Shown: positions 1 through 9,036, counted from the first letter of the stretch. The stretch is DNA of 64,000 nucleotides from Bacteroidota bacterium (GCA_029781865.1 JAKOVW010000090.1:62001-126000), one strand, 5' to 3'. The notes: generated by a model not told the origin, from the sequence alone. Numbers and translations are program-made.

Positions 1-1
1 A

Positions 2-91
2 AATTTGGAACGTATTTCAGTTATTGAAGGGGAACGTTCCCCGGAACTTGTAGCCGCTGATATCTGGTCGCAAATCGAAACGATCCTCTAA
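2..91 (+). CDS. C-terminal end of a truncated gene, possibly dTMP kinase
   Basis: An open frame enters from the left edge and ends at TAA (89-91), giving 29 residues that begin NLERISVIEGERSPELVAAD. The pattern of a hydrophobic strand, a short acidic stretch and then an amphipathic helix (AADIWSQIETIL) resembles the end of thymidylate kinases, where the last strand precedes the C-terminal helix. This is a resemblance only: the P-loop and all other diagnostic parts lie outside the window. The other frames in this stretch carry early stops. Confidence 0.4.
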   Translation, partial: NLERISVIEGERSPELVAADIWSQIETIL

Positions 92-208
92 GCATTGCCG
101 GTTTATTTTATTCCTGAATAACTTGCAGAGCCATTTCCGTTAAATGTTAAAATTGATGGTAACTATTTGTCGTGAATTACCTTTACGTTAATCAGGTAAT
201 TTAAACAA

Positions 209-1909
209 TTGAAATTCCAAACGTTCAGGTTTACAAAGTACTTAGTGGTACTTTTTCATTTTTATAGTACAATTCTCATTGGACAACATGAGACAGACAA
301 TTGGTATTTTTCCGATGGAGCTGCATTGCAATTCCGGAATGGAACGATTACTACTTTGAATAATAGCCAGATTGTTTTTGCTGAACCCGCTTCATCTATT
401 TCCGATTGCAGGGGAAATTTATTGTTTTATACAGATGGCAATAAAGTGTGGAACAGTCAACATCGTTTGATGGTAAATGGATTTGGACTTAATGGACATT
501 ATTCTTCGACTCAGGGAGCATTGATTGTGCCATGGCCCGGGAAATGCAATCTCTTTTACATTTTTACACTGGATGCCATTGAACATGGTTTTGCAAATGG
601 ATTAAATTATTCTTTAGTCGATATAGAGCAACAAAATCAGGAAGGTGAAATTATCAGTAAAAATAATTTGCTCTATACTTTTGCTTCTGAAAAAATGACC
701 GCAGTTCATCATTCTGATGGTATTCGTTTTTGGGTGATTAGTCACGAGATGCGATCCAACCGGTTTATGGTTTACCAGGTGAATGAATCCGGTCTGGATA
801 CGATGCCGGTAATCAGTCAGACCGGTGGAGTATTATCGAATCCCAATATGGCATTGGGTCAGATGAAGGCTTCTCCGGATGGATCAAAAGTCGCTTTGGT
901 TACATTGTATCCATCTGAAATTCATATACTCGATTTTGATTCTTCGACGGGAAAACTTTCAAATCCAAAAATATTGGATGCAGTCGGTTTAAATGGGAGT
1001 GCGTTATATGGCCTGGAATTTTCTCCGGATAGCAAGTTGCTTTATGTAGCGAGGCATGATATTGATTATATCAGTAAATCCGGATTTCTGTATCAACTGG
1101 ATCTGTCTTATTCTAATTCCACTGAAATTTTAAATTCAGCTCTGGTGGTGGGGATGAATACACCTCTTACGGATTTGCGCGGTTTGCAATTGACTAATGA
1201 TGGGCGTATTATGGTGTGTAAGAATTTATCGGATTATTATGGTATCATCCGGAATCCGAATGTGCGCGGTGCAGCATGTAATTATGAGGATCATGCACTG
1301 TCTACGGGAATTTTTTTATCGTATTGGACCTTTCCCGATTTTGTTGCTTCTTACTTTTCTAATGCGTACAACAGTGAAGTGAGTTCCAGAATAGAAATAA
1401 ATAATCCTGTTTGTACAGGAGAAATTTTGCAGGTTCAAAACAAATCAAATCATGCGGTGAATTATTTGTGGGATTTTGGCAATGGTGATTTTTCAACTGA
1501 AAAAAATCCGAATTATAAATTTGCAGATACCGGGAATTTTCAAATCCGATTAATTGCTTCGAATGATCATTGTTGTGCAGATACATCAATAGTAGAAATT
1601 CATGTAAAAACTTGTAATGAAAATTTGTTTGTTCCGAATTCATTTTCACCTAACGGAGATCAGATTAACGATTATTTCGGGATAGTTGGACCTACTATTA
1701 CGGGTTTTTCAATAGTGATTTACGACCGCTGGGGAAATCAGGTTTTTGAAGATTCACAAGTTCAATCCTATCTGAAATTAGACCGGATTTGGGATGGAAA
1801 GGCGCATGGGTATAAATGTCTTCCCGGAGTATACATTTATAAACTTGAGGCAAGTTTTGAGTCCGGAAGCAAGAAAATTATTGCCGGAAACATTACGCTT
1901 GTAAACTAA
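209..1909 (+). CDS. Secreted beta-propeller/PKD protein with CHU_C (T9SS type B) sorting domain
   Basis: A 566-residue exported protein. The start is a TTG; an in-frame TAA lies 12 bases upstream and no ATG precedes the signal peptide (hydrophobic core LVVLFHFYSTILIG, cleavage near GQ). Residues of about 30-390 carry repeated strand motifs such as ASPDGSKVALV and FSPDSKLLYVA, typical of a WD40/PD40-like propeller. A PKD domain follows at about 395-468 (NYLWDFGNGDFSTEKNP, then FADTGNFQIRLIAS). The end (about 472-566) is a gliding-motility-associated CHU_C domain: FVPNSFSPNGDQINDYF, IYDRWGNQVFE, GVYIYKLEA. This is the type B signal for export by T9SS and surface attachment. The gene stands alone between the left-edge fragment and a repeat-containing gap. 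Its ligand cannot be inferred. Confidence 0.85.
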   Translation: MKFQTFRFTKYLVVLFHFYSTILIGQHETDNWYFSDGAALQFRNGTITTLNNSQIVFAEPASSISDCRGNLLFYTDGNKVWNSQHRLMVNGFGLNGHYSSTQGALIVPWPGKCNLFYIFTLDAIEHGFANGLNYSLVDIEQQNQEGEIISKNNLLYTFASEKMTAVHHSDGIRFWVISHEMRSNRFMVYQVNESGLDTMPVISQTGGVLSNPNMALGQMKASPDGSKVALVTLYPSEIHILDFDSSTGKLSNPKILDAVGLNGSALYGLEFSPDSKLLYVARHDIDYISKSGFLYQLDLSYSNSTEILNSALVVGMNTPLTDLRGLQLTNDGRIMVCKNLSDYYGIIRNPNVRGAACNYEDHALSTGIFLSYWTFPDFVASYFSNAYNSEVSSRIEINNPVCTGEILQVQNKSNHAVNYLWDFGNGDFSTEKNPNYKFADTGNFQIRLIASNDHCCADTSIVEIHVKTCNENLFVPNSFSPNGDQINDYFGIVGPTITGFSIVIYDRWGNQVFEDSQVQSYLKLDRIWDGKAHGYKCLPGVYIYKLEASFESGSKKIIAGNITLVN

Positions 1910-2132
1910 AAAACATCCGGGTTCTGAATTAATGCAGTTAGTATTCAAATTATTCGATTAGCCCATTAAATCAATCACTTTAGACTATTGTAAAATGGTA
2001 ACCTGGCAAATTCGAAACGATCATTGAATAATGGCAATTCGATTGATATCAAATTGTCTAATGCGCAACTTTCAATTTCTAATTGATATATCGGGATTAA
2101 ATCTTAGTTTCAGAATGAATTATTTTTGAAAA

Positions 2133-2292
2133 CACATAGGCACATAAGTCACATAAGAAGAATAAATACCTAAGTGCCTGATGTGCCCTATGTGTTACAA
2201 TAAAAAGATCACCACATAGGCATATTAGTCACATAAGAAGAATAAATACCTAAGTGCCTGATGTGCCTTATGTGTTTCAATAAAAAAATAGC
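2133..2292. repeat. Two tandem copies of an 80-bp unit with internal inverted repeat
   Basis: The units begin at 2133 and 2213, exactly 80 bases apart, and differ at only a few positions. Each starts CACATAGG(CA) and contains GTGCCTGATGTGCC followed by (C)CTATGTG or TTATGTG, so its two halves can pair imperfectly into a long stem around the shared centre AAGAATAAATACC. This has the form of a palindromic intergenic repeat. No transposase or ORF is associated. Confidence 0.8.
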
Positions 2293-2337
2293 AATAATAA
2301 TGTCGCGACTTATCTTGAAAACAAAAGAAGCTAATTT

Positions 2338-2398
2338 AACTGCTAACTGCTAACCCTAACTCCTAGCTCCTAGCTCATCACTCCTCACTTCCAACTTC
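2338..2398. repeat. CTAACTCC-type low-complexity repeat
   Basis: This stretch of CTAACTGCTAACC, CTAACTCCTAGCTCC and CATCACTCC words abuts the stop codon of radA. Read on the radA strand it is a purine-rich GGAGTTAGGAG-like sequence directly after the gene. The same words recur at 3955-4255, 6751-6796 and 23166-23236. Confidence 0.75.
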
Positions 2399-2406
2399 TT
2401 GCCAAG

Positions 2407-3789
2407 TCATTTTGCAAACACTTTTTCATACAATTCATTTACCGTAGCGAGTGGTACGATTTTAATTTTATATTTTTCCGGATCCCAGCCTTTAAGATTG
2501 TATTTGGAAATGCAAATTGCTTTGAATCCAAGTCTGGCTGCTTCTGCAACCCGTTGTTCGATTTTAGAAACAGAGCGAATTTCTCCGGACAATCCGATTT
2601 CACCTGCAAAACAAATTTGACGGTGAAGGGCATTGTCTTCCAGGGATGAAATCAATGAAGCAACCACTGCAAGATCCAATGCCGGATCATTGATGCGAAT
2701 TCCACCGGCAAGATTTAAAAAGACATCTTGTTGTCCAAAAAAGAAACCGCAACGTTTTTCCAGTACCGCCAGAAGCATAGACATTCTTCTGGTATCAAAT
2801 CCGTTGGCCACGCGCTGTGGTGTCGAATAAACTGCAGCGCCAACCAGTGCCTGAGTTTCAATCAATAATGGTCTTTGTCCTTCTATAGTTGCAGCTATCG
2901 CTGAACCGCTTAATTTTTCTTCGTGTTGTGATAATAACAATTCGGAAGGATTGGTGATAGGTCGCAGTCCGGTAGATTGCATTTCATACAAACTCATTTC
3001 ATCCGTGGATCCGAATCGGTTTTTTAAAGTTCTCAGCATTCTGTATGCATACAACTTATCCCCTTCAAATTGCAATACTGTATCGACCATATGTTCTAAT
3101 AATTTGGGACCTGCGATGTCACCTTCTTTATTGATATGTCCGATTAAAAACACCGGTGTTTCCGATTCTTTTGCAAAGCGGATGAGCTGATGGCAACATT
3201 CCCGGATTTGAGAAATTGTACCGGGTGCGGATTCCAGGTCATCTGAGGCAAGTGTTTGCACGGAGTCAACGATCAGCAAACCCGGTTTTAAGCGGGCTGC
3301 TTCTGCGAGAATATTCAGGATCCTGTTTTCCGAGTAGAGATAGCAATTTGATTTTTGTTTCTGAATCCGGTCTGCTCTGAGTTTAATTTGTTCTTCGCTT
3401 TCTTCGCCGGAAACATATAAAACTTTACCTGTATTAACCGTCAATGCCATTTGAAGTAATAAAGTAGATTTTCCTATCCCGGGTTGACCGGCCAGTAAGG
3501 TAACCGAACCTTTGACCAGGCCGCCTCCCAGGGCCCGGTCCAATTCCGAATCTCCGGTTTGTATCCGGTCAGCCTGAGAAACCTGTATCTCTTCAAGACT
3601 AGTCGACAGGATTTGAGTCGAAGAGGCCGCCAGTTCTTTCCAGGACGAGCGTTTTGAAGATTTTTCTTCTTTGGCAACCACTTCTTCTACATAACTATTC
3701 CATGCCTCGCAGGATGGGCACTTGCCCAGCCATCTGGGGGAGGTCACTCCACAGTTAGAGCAGATGTAAATGGTCTTGAGTTTATTCAT
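2407..3789 (-). CDS. radA: DNA repair protein RadA (Sms)
   Basis: RadA is a hexameric ATPase that drives branch migration in recombinational repair. The 460 residues match the family length. Domains are in order: a C4 zinc finger (Cys10, 13, 24, 27; CSNCG then CPSC), the Walker A motif GQPGIGKST (101-109), Walker B LLIVDSVQ (171-178), the RadA-specific KNRFG motif (256-260), and a C-terminal Lon-protease-like domain without a protease role. The start ATG is the first in frame, with the zinc finger right behind it. The gene is monocistronic, with low-complexity repeats immediately on both sides. Nothing is missing from the conserved set. Confidence 0.97.
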   Translation of the reverse strand: MNKLKTIYICSNCGVTSPRWLGKCPSCEAWNSYVEEVVAKEEKSSKRSSWKELAASSTQILSTSLEEIQVSQADRIQTGDSELDRALGGGLVKGSVTLLAGQPGIGKSTLLLQMALTVNTGKVLYVSGEESEEQIKLRADRIQKQKSNCYLYSENRILNILAEAARLKPGLLIVDSVQTLASDDLESAPGTISQIRECCHQLIRFAKESETPVFLIGHINKEGDIAGPKLLEHMVDTVLQFEGDKLYAYRMLRTLKNRFGSTDEMSLYEMQSTGLRPITNPSELLLSQHEEKLSGSAIAATIEGQRPLLIETQALVGAAVYSTPQRVANGFDTRRMSMLLAVLEKRCGFFFGQQDVFLNLAGGIRINDPALDLAVVASLISSLEDNALHRQICFAGEIGLSGEIRSVSKIEQRVAEAARLGFKAICISKYNLKGWDPEKYKIKIVPLATVNELYEKVFAK

Positions 3790-3939
3790 TGGTTATCTTC
3801 TGCGCGCACAATATAGGAAAGAACGCCCTGGATAAACATGTTTAAACGGATATTTCCGGAAGAAGTCAGTTCGTCTCTCTACATCCGGTTGACCCCTTAG
3901 ATTCATTCCAATTTAAGTCATGAAGTCAATTACTATTTA

Positions 3940-4258
3940 CCTCTAAACCATCGCCATCACTTATCACTCCTAGTTCATCACTCCTAACTTTTAACTCCTA
4001 ACTCCTAGCTCCTATCTCCCACCTTTCCACCAACACTCATCACTCCTAACCTCTAACTCCTAACTCCTAGCTCCTATCTCCCACCTTCCCACCAACACTC
4101 ATCACTCCTAATTCATCACTCCTAACCTCTAACTCCTAATTCCTAGCTCCTATCTCCCACCTTCCCACCAACACTCATCACTCCTAATTCATCACTCCTA
4201 ACTCCTAACTCCTAACTCCTAACTCCTAACTCCTAACTTCTAACCCCTAACTATTAAT
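3940..4258. repeat. Long CTAACTCC low-complexity tandem repeat
   Basis: About 300 bases of pyrimidine-rich words (CTAACTCCTAACTCC, CATCACTCC). They include three near-identical copies of a longer block running from CTAGCTCCTATCTCCCACC to CACCAACACTCATCACTCC. The stretch lies between divergent radA and scpB, so it occupies what would be their promoter region. The strand asymmetry is strong: G is almost absent. No coding potential. Confidence 0.85.
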
Positions 4259-4313
4259 TCCTCCCTCCTTTTTCTTCTTTTAACTTTTCATCCTTCCCAT
4301 TGTTATAGTTGTC

Positions 4314-4321
4314 TAATTTTG
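4314..4321 (+). promoter_or_regulatory. Bacteroidota -7 element for scpB
   Basis: TAATTTTG matches TAnnTTTG and ends only five bases before the ATG at 4327. If used, the transcript would begin at or next to the start codon (leaderless). No convincing -33 TTG at the right distance was seen. Confidence 0.45.
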
Positions 4322-4326
4322 CGCTC

Positions 4327-4956
4327 ATGACTGCAAATCCATATATACCAGCCGTAGAAAGCCTATTGTTCGTTTCTCCGCAGCCAATTACGGCAGCAGA
4401 TATTAAATATTGTATTGAAAACAGTTTGTCGGTAAGTCTGGAAATTGACCAGATTGACGACGCGATTTTTGATATCATGCAGCGGTATTCCGGAGAGGAA
4501 TTTGGTATCGAATTAAAAGAAATAGCGGGAGGATATCAATTCCTTTCAAAGCCTGCTCATTTTCCGGTCGTTGCAGAACACATTAAAATGACCAACCGGA
4601 AAAAGCTTTCTAAAGCGGCTATGGAGTCATTATCCATTATTGCTTACAAGCAGCCTATTTCTAAGTCTGAAGTTGAACAAATCAGAGGGGTAAACTCCGA
4701 TCATTCTATCCAGAAACTAATGGAAAAAGAATTGATCGAGATTGTTGGAAGAAGCGAAGGGCCCGGAAAGCCTCATCTTTTAGGGACCTCTCAACGGTTT
4801 ATGGAATATTTTGGCCTCAAAAGTCTTTCGGATCTTCCCAAGCTGAAAGATTTTGGTCAGCCTGAAAATGAAATAGGAGAGCCCGCACCTATTGAAGAGA
4901 TCGTAGAATTAGCACTACTTGAAAGCGAACCCAGTCCTCAATTTGAAAATGAATAA
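4327..4956 (+). CDS. scpB: Segregation and condensation protein ScpB
   Basis: ScpB is the kleisin-binding subunit of the SMC-ScpA-ScpB condensin that organises and segregates the chromosome. The protein begins MTANPYIPAVESLLFVSPQP, then gives the tandem winged-helix pattern of the family: helices to about residue 75, ALESLSIIAYKQP-type motif (here AMESLSIIAYKQPISKSEVE), VEQIRGVNSD, and GRSEGPGKPHLLGTS in the second domain. The ATG at 4327 is preferred over a TTG 18 bases upstream because the family starts at this point and a -7 element lies just before it. The acidic tail (about 180-209) is typical. scpA is not adjacent. The end overlaps the DUF2480 gene by 8 bases, which suggests translational coupling. 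Confidence 0.95.
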   Translation: MTANPYIPAVESLLFVSPQPITAADIKYCIENSLSVSLEIDQIDDAIFDIMQRYSGEEFGIELKEIAGGYQFLSKPAHFPVVAEHIKMTNRKKLSKAAMESLSIIAYKQPISKSEVEQIRGVNSDHSIQKLMEKELIEIVGRSEGPGKPHLLGTSQRFMEYFGLKSLSDLPKLKDFGQPENEIGEPAPIEEIVELALLESEPSPQFENE

Positions 4957-5470
4957 GGAAGATATACTCGTAAACCGGGTGAGTCAGAGTGGGTTGGTGA
5001 CCATTAAACTGGAAGATTATTATCCGGAAAATGAGATCAGGGAATTCGACCTAAAAGATTTCTTATTTCATGGATTGATTTTGAAGGAACTCGATTTTCG
5101 CAAAGCATTAAAAGAACATAATTGGAATCAGTACCATAATTGCTACCTGACAGTGTTTTGTTCAACAGATGCCATCATTCCAACCTGGGCCTATATGCTG
5201 GTTGCAAGTCACGCATCTGGAACCGCATTGGATGTTAGCTTTGGGAATAAGGAAGAATTTTTGCGGAATTATTTCTTACAAAAAATCAGGAGTCTTAATC
5301 CGGAAGAGTATCGCGATGCAAAATTGGTCATTAAAGGATGTAGTGAAAAAGAAGTTCCGGCTTCAGCTTATCTGGAAATCACACGCCTGTTGAAACCGTA
5401 TGTGAGTTCGATTATGTTTGGGGAGCCTTGTTCTACCGTTCCTGTCTACAAAAAAGCGAAGAACGCATAG
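4949..5470 (+). CDS. DUF2480 family protein
   Basis: A 173-residue cytoplasmic protein of the Bacteroidota-restricted DUF2480 family, whose function is unknown. Recognisable pieces: VNRVSQSGLVTIKLEDYYP near the start, DLKDFLFHGLILKELDFR, and CSTDAIIPTWAYMLVASHA. The ATG at 4949 overlaps the scpB stop by 8 bases. A TTG 30 bases upstream is also in frame but would lie deep inside scpB, so ATG is chosen. No signal peptide or membrane segment. Pairing with scpB suggests co-expression, not a shared function. Confidence 0.85.
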   Translation: MNKEDILVNRVSQSGLVTIKLEDYYPENEIREFDLKDFLFHGLILKELDFRKALKEHNWNQYHNCYLTVFCSTDAIIPTWAYMLVASHASGTALDVSFGNKEEFLRNYFLQKIRSLNPEEYRDAKLVIKGCSEKEVPASAYLEITRLLKPYVSSIMFGEPCSTVPVYKKAKNA

Positions 5471-5471
5471 A

Positions 5472-6257
5472 TCAATTTCCGTCGAGAATATTGCCCAGTC
5501 CTCCTAAAATACTGCCTTCCTCCTTCCTGTTAGAGCCACCGTATGACAATACTTTAGCAGCAAGACGGCTGATCGGTAAAGATTGAACCCAGATTTTTCC
5601 CGGACCTCGCAAAACGGCATAAAATAGACCTTCACCGCCGAAAATCATGTTTTTAACTCCTTTAATAAATTCGATATCGAAGTCAACCCGTGAGGTATAG
5701 GCAACCAGGCAGCCTGTATCCAGGCGCAGCGTTTCGCCGACACCTAATTCGATTTCCTTAACGAAACCACCGGCATGAAGAAATGCCATACCATCGCCTT
5801 CCAGTTTTTCCATGATGAATCCCTCTCCTCCGAAAAGTCCGGTACCCAGCTTTCTTTGGAATTCGATTCCTATGGTAACCCCCATGGCGGCACAGAGGAA
5901 GGCATCTTTTTGCGCAATAATTTTACCACCCAGTTCCGCAAGATTCAAGGCTATGATTTTGCCGGTATATGGTGCCGCAAAGCTCACTCTGGCTTTTCCC
6001 CCTCCTTCATTTGTAAAAGTGGTTAAAAACAGGCTTTCTCCGGTTAGCAGCCTCTTTCCGGCTGAAAATAGCTTACCCATCAATCCGCCAGCCTGTTGGG
6101 AACCATCACCAAGGATAGTTGCCATTCGGACTCCGTCCTCCATCATAAAAAAAGCACCGGATTCGGCAATAGCGGTTTCACCCGGGTCCAGTTCTACCTC
6201 TACATACTGCAATTCTTCCCCGTAAATCTTATAGTCAATTTCATGATTCAGTGGCAT
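5472..6257 (-). CDS. TIGR00266 / AIM24 family protein
   Basis: A 261-residue protein of the TIGR00266 family, which has a tryptophan-RNA-binding-attenuator-like beta fold and an unclear biological role. Glycine-rich beta repeats run along the length: [18 protein letters not shown] at the start, [37 protein letters not shown], and [20 protein letters not shown] near the end. No signal peptide. It converges on the DUF2480 gene with only one base between the stops. On the gene's strand, TATTTTTG (complement of 6275-6282) lies about 18 bases before the ATG and fits a Bacteroidota -7 element. Confidence 0.88.
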   Translation of the reverse strand: MPLNHEIDYKIYGEELQYVEVELDPGETAIAESGAFFMMEDGVRMATILGDGSQQAGGLMGKLFSAGKRLLTGESLFLTTFTNEGGGKARVSFAAPYTGKIIALNLAELGGKIIAQKDAFLCAAMGVTIGIEFQRKLGTGLFGGEGFIMEKLEGDGMAFLHAGGFVKEIELGVGETLRLDTGCLVAYTSRVDFDIEFIKGVKNMIFGGEGLFYAVLRGPGKIWVQSLPISRLAAKVLSYGGSNRKEEGSILGGLGNILDGN

Positions 6258-6414
6258 AACTTCAAAATTTTGGACAAAAATAAGGAGGAAAAGGCAAAAT
6301 GATAGAGAAGTAACTTTAGTTAAATTCCTATTTTAAAGCAGCTTATCCATTAGCGATTTACATATATTTTTATTGATCCTATATTTTCTACCCCTGCTTT
6401 GTAAATACTTTTTA

Positions 6415-6529
6415 ACCCCGTGGAAAGCTATTTTAAAGCGCCATAGCTTTACAAGGCTTTTGCCATGGTGAAGAAATAATCCTATCCATGGATATCCAAG
6501 GGGCATCTTTGAACGGGGTGCCCCTTTTT
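6415..6529 (+). ncRNA. Candidate structured non-coding RNA ending in an intrinsic terminator
   Basis: Visible pairings: ACCCCGT (6415-6421) with ACGGGGT (6513-6519), closing the whole segment; AAAGCTAT (6424-6431) with ATAGCTTT (6443-6450), an 8-bp hairpin; CCATGG (6463-6468) with CCATGG (6486-6491). The closing pair competes with the terminator stem GGGGCA/TGCCCC, so two exclusive folds are possible. No gene on the plus strand lies upstream to use the terminator. I do not recognise an RNA family (not 6S, SRP or RNase P by eye), and no clear promoter was found. Confidence 0.3.
6498..6529 (+). terminator. Rho-independent terminator-like hairpin
   Basis: AAGGGGCA (6498-6505) pairs with TGCCCCTT (6519-6526), followed by a T-run to 6529. 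The orientation is plus strand. The nearest upstream plus-strand gene ends at 5470, beyond a converging gene, so it may serve the candidate RNA. Confidence 0.55.
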
Positions 6530-6530
6530 A

Positions 6531-6796
6531 GTTGGCAGATGACAGTTGATAGTTAGCAGTTAGCAGTTAGCAGTTAGGAGTGATGAATAGGAGTGATGAG
6601 TGCGAAGTTAGAAATGAGCAGTTAGCAGTTGAGAATGAAGAAGCGATGAGAACTGAGTTATAAGTTGGCAGTTACAAGTTAGTAATGAAGAAAGGGATAG
6701 TGATGAAATGAATTAGTTTAGACTTAATCTGACAATAGGGAAAAAATTTAACTGTTAACTGCCAACTGCCAACTACTAACTGCTAACTCCTAACTA
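6531..6796. repeat. Inverted pair of low-complexity repeats (GTTAGCAG arm and CTAACTGC arm)
   Basis: The left arm (about 6531-6690) consists of GTTAGCAGTTAGCAG, GTTAGGAGTGATGA and GTTGGCAG words. The right arm (6751-6796) consists of GTTAACTGCCAACTGCC and CTAACTGCTAACTCC words, its approximate reverse complement. The arms could pair. The right arm lies just after the stop of the 6805-9036 gene. Confidence 0.7.
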
Positions 6797-6804
6797 AATT
6801 AACC

Positions 6805-9036
6805 TCATTCCATCACGCAAATTTTTCTAACCACTGTTTGTCCATTTAATTCAAACAACAGTAAATAAAATCCGGAATGGATTGGAGATTGAATTTTTAT
6901 TCTGGATATATCGGAATCCAGATCGCGCACATCGCGCAACAATATACGGCCCGTGTGATCATACCAGATGTAATGTAAAGATGATGGAGAGTCTCCGGAG
7001 ATGGTCACATCTGTAAATCCTGTATTGCTAATTAGATTTGATGTAAATAGTTCCGTTGGCAAAGTCGCATCTTCTTCCTGTAATTGATTTCTGTCTTCAT
7101 AGTAACCTGATGGTATGTAGATGGCTTTGTAAAACTGAATACAAATGGTGTCGGAAACAAGGCAATTCGTATCCTGAACTCTCCATTCAAAACAATAATT
7201 GCCATATTTATACACATGTACTTTCGACTTTGGATCCGATGGATTTTCAAATGAAGCAGTACCGGGCCCGGATACCAGCCTCCAGTTGCCAGGTTCGAGA
7301 GAAGGCGAATTCATTTTGGCAATCAATCCCCTTTGCTTAAAGTCACTACCTGCAGATTCTTTGCCGAATGTAACTTTCATACAACGTTCCATGCTTTTAC
7401 CGCAATCAGTGACAATCGACAAGCAGACCGTTCCTGTATCGCCATAAGGTAAATTCCATTTTACGTGTATTGCGGATGTATCTTTTTTGGTATCTATTAT
7501 ACCGCCATTTACTTTCCAGATGTAATTCAGAATTCTGTATGTAATGTTGGTATCAATGCGGTATGATGCAGCGCCATTTATGCAAACTGTATTTACTCCG
7601 TTGATCGGAATACCATTCGGCAATAATTCTCCTTCATTGAAGGATTCGCTATAGGTCTTTGTGCAAAGTGCTATTTCTGTTCCCAATTCCACACGCACTG
7701 TGACATCCACGCTGTAGTCAGCGGTAATGGCCTCCACCAGCAAGCGTTCATCCGAACTCAAAATATTTTTTGGATCACTTTTCTTATACCATTTATAGTC
7801 GAACTGATAAGTTTCGCCGGCGCTGCATGGTTTGACGATTGCAATGTTTGGCGATAATTCGATTTGTCCTCCCTGGCATTGTGCTTTCCATCTTGCATCG
7901 AAATTTACATTTATTGCAGTAAGTTTTATTGCGCTGTCGCATTTGAATGGATTCGTGAATTTGGGAAAACTGATTTCATAGTGATCTTTACATGGAGTGT
8001 AACTTCGTCCCAATGCGTCGACATATGGCGTTCCATTGCAAGTGATATAATATACATCGGGTTTATCCGGAATGTCGAGAACAGTAAAATAAACTGCAGA
8101 GTCATAGTAACAACAATTTGCATCTCTGAATTCCTGCAGGTAAGTACCTGAGTTATAGATCAGCTTTGAATGCCATTTATATCCCGAAGGGTGTGCAGCT
8201 TCCCAGCAAATCGTTCTGGGGAGTCCAACTTTGGAAGGCAACGGCCTTACTTTAACAGTCGCACATCGAGGTCCTTCTTTCGTGCAAACAGAACCGCTGA
8301 TTGGATTGCCGATAAATGCGGTAACACAAACTTTAAAATCGCCGTAATCCGGAAAATCTGTTTTTACCTGGCTTGAATGTCCTTCCAGTTCAGTTCCATC
8401 CAAAGTCCAGACATAGGTCGGCTCGCAACCACCGGGTTGAGGATTTACAAATAATAGGAAATCGCAAACTCCGTAACAAACGGGTTCAATGATCATGTTA
8501 GACTGATTATTAATAAAGCCTAAGGGTGCAAGAGTGGGAGCAGCGCCTCCCGAAGTATTGATGGTAAAATCACACTGGTCAGTATTGCAACCATCCAGCC
8601 ACAGGTAATACGTTTTACAAGGTTTTAAATTAGCAGATGCGACATCGCTCGAATTTTGAGGTACACAGGGTATGGATCTGCAAAGCACTTCCTCACCACA
8701 AACGCAATCTCCCCAGATGCCCCATTGCACGCCATTATGTTTGGTACAATTGCCTACATGAAGGGTAAAGGTAGCCTGGCCACCCTGTGACACAAAACCC
8801 CACCAGGATGTGCCGTTGGACGCTCCACCCTGAGAGCAGAGTGGTGAACACGGACTGGGCACGCTGCTGCCATTTGTACAAAAAGCTCCGTTGAGTTGGT
8901 TCAGAGAACAGAATACACTTGATTCCATGCAGGTCTCCGACAGAGGCAGAGAACATTGAGCAATTGCGTGTTGAATTGGGGTACAAACAGATAAATATAA
9001 TTGTAAAGCTGCAATGCCTTTAATGAGGTTTTTCAT
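6805..9036 (-). CDS. Large secreted Cys-rich protein with T9SS type A sorting domain
   Basis: A 743-residue exported protein. A signal peptide (cleavage near AIAQ, about residue 27) is followed by a Cys-rich domain (about 28-165) with many CxxxC-like spacings (CSLPLSETCMESSVFCS, WGIWGDCVCGEEVLC). The middle contains immunoglobulin/PKD-like stretches such as PTYVWTLDGTELEGHSSQ and YDYKWYKK-type strands. The last 80 residues (VTISGDSPSSLHYIWYDHTG, GFYLLLFELNGQTVVRKI) form a type A T9SS C-terminal domain. Export to the cell surface follows from this domain. The specific function is not recognised, though the composition resembles the giant PKD proteins common in Saprospiraceae. No adjacent partner gene shares its strand closely. 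Confidence 0.78.
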   Translation of the reverse strand: MKNLIKGIAALQLYLSVCTPIQHAIAQCSLPLSETCMESSVFCSLNQLNGAFCTNGSSVPSPCSPLCSQGGASNGTSWWGFVSQGGQATFTLHVGNCTKHNGVQWGIWGDCVCGEEVLCRSIPCVPQNSSDVASANLKPCKTYYLWLDGCNTDQCDFTINTSGGAAPTLAPLGFINNQSNMIIEPVCYGVCDFLLFVNPQPGGCEPTYVWTLDGTELEGHSSQVKTDFPDYGDFKVCVTAFIGNPISGSVCTKEGPRCATVKVRPLPSKVGLPRTICWEAAHPSGYKWHSKLIYNSGTYLQEFRDANCCYYDSAVYFTVLDIPDKPDVYYITCNGTPYVDALGRSYTPCKDHYEISFPKFTNPFKCDSAIKLTAINVNFDARWKAQCQGGQIELSPNIAIVKPCSAGETYQFDYKWYKKSDPKNILSSDERLLVEAITADYSVDVTVRVELGTEIALCTKTYSESFNEGELLPNGIPINGVNTVCINGAASYRIDTNITYRILNYIWKVNGGIIDTKKDTSAIHVKWNLPYGDTGTVCLSIVTDCGKSMERCMKVTFGKESAGSDFKQRGLIAKMNSPSLEPGNWRLVSGPGTASFENPSDPKSKVHVYKYGNYCFEWRVQDTNCLVSDTICIQFYKAIYIPSGYYEDRNQLQEEDATLPTELFTSNLISNTGFTDVTISGDSPSSLHYIWYDHTGRILLRDVRDLDSDISRIKIQSPIHSGFYLLLFELNGQTVVRKICVME

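Larger units (their letters stand above)
1910..2406. other. 497-bp intergenic gap with repeats, no gene
   Basis: No coding frame is supported. The left part (1910-2130) is AT-rich with nothing recognisable. The middle holds two copies of an 80-bp hairpin-forming repeat, and the right end a CTAACTCC-type low-complexity stretch; these are listed separately. The two flanking genes converge here. Confidence 0.7.
6258..6804. other. 547-bp intergenic gap: structured segment plus inverted low-complexity repeats
   Basis: No coding frame is supported. Positions 6415-6530 can form several hairpins and end in a terminator-like stem with a T-run on the plus strand. The rest (6530-6796) is low-complexity GTTAGCAG and CTAACTGC sequence in opposite orientations. 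Both are listed separately. Confidence 0.65.
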
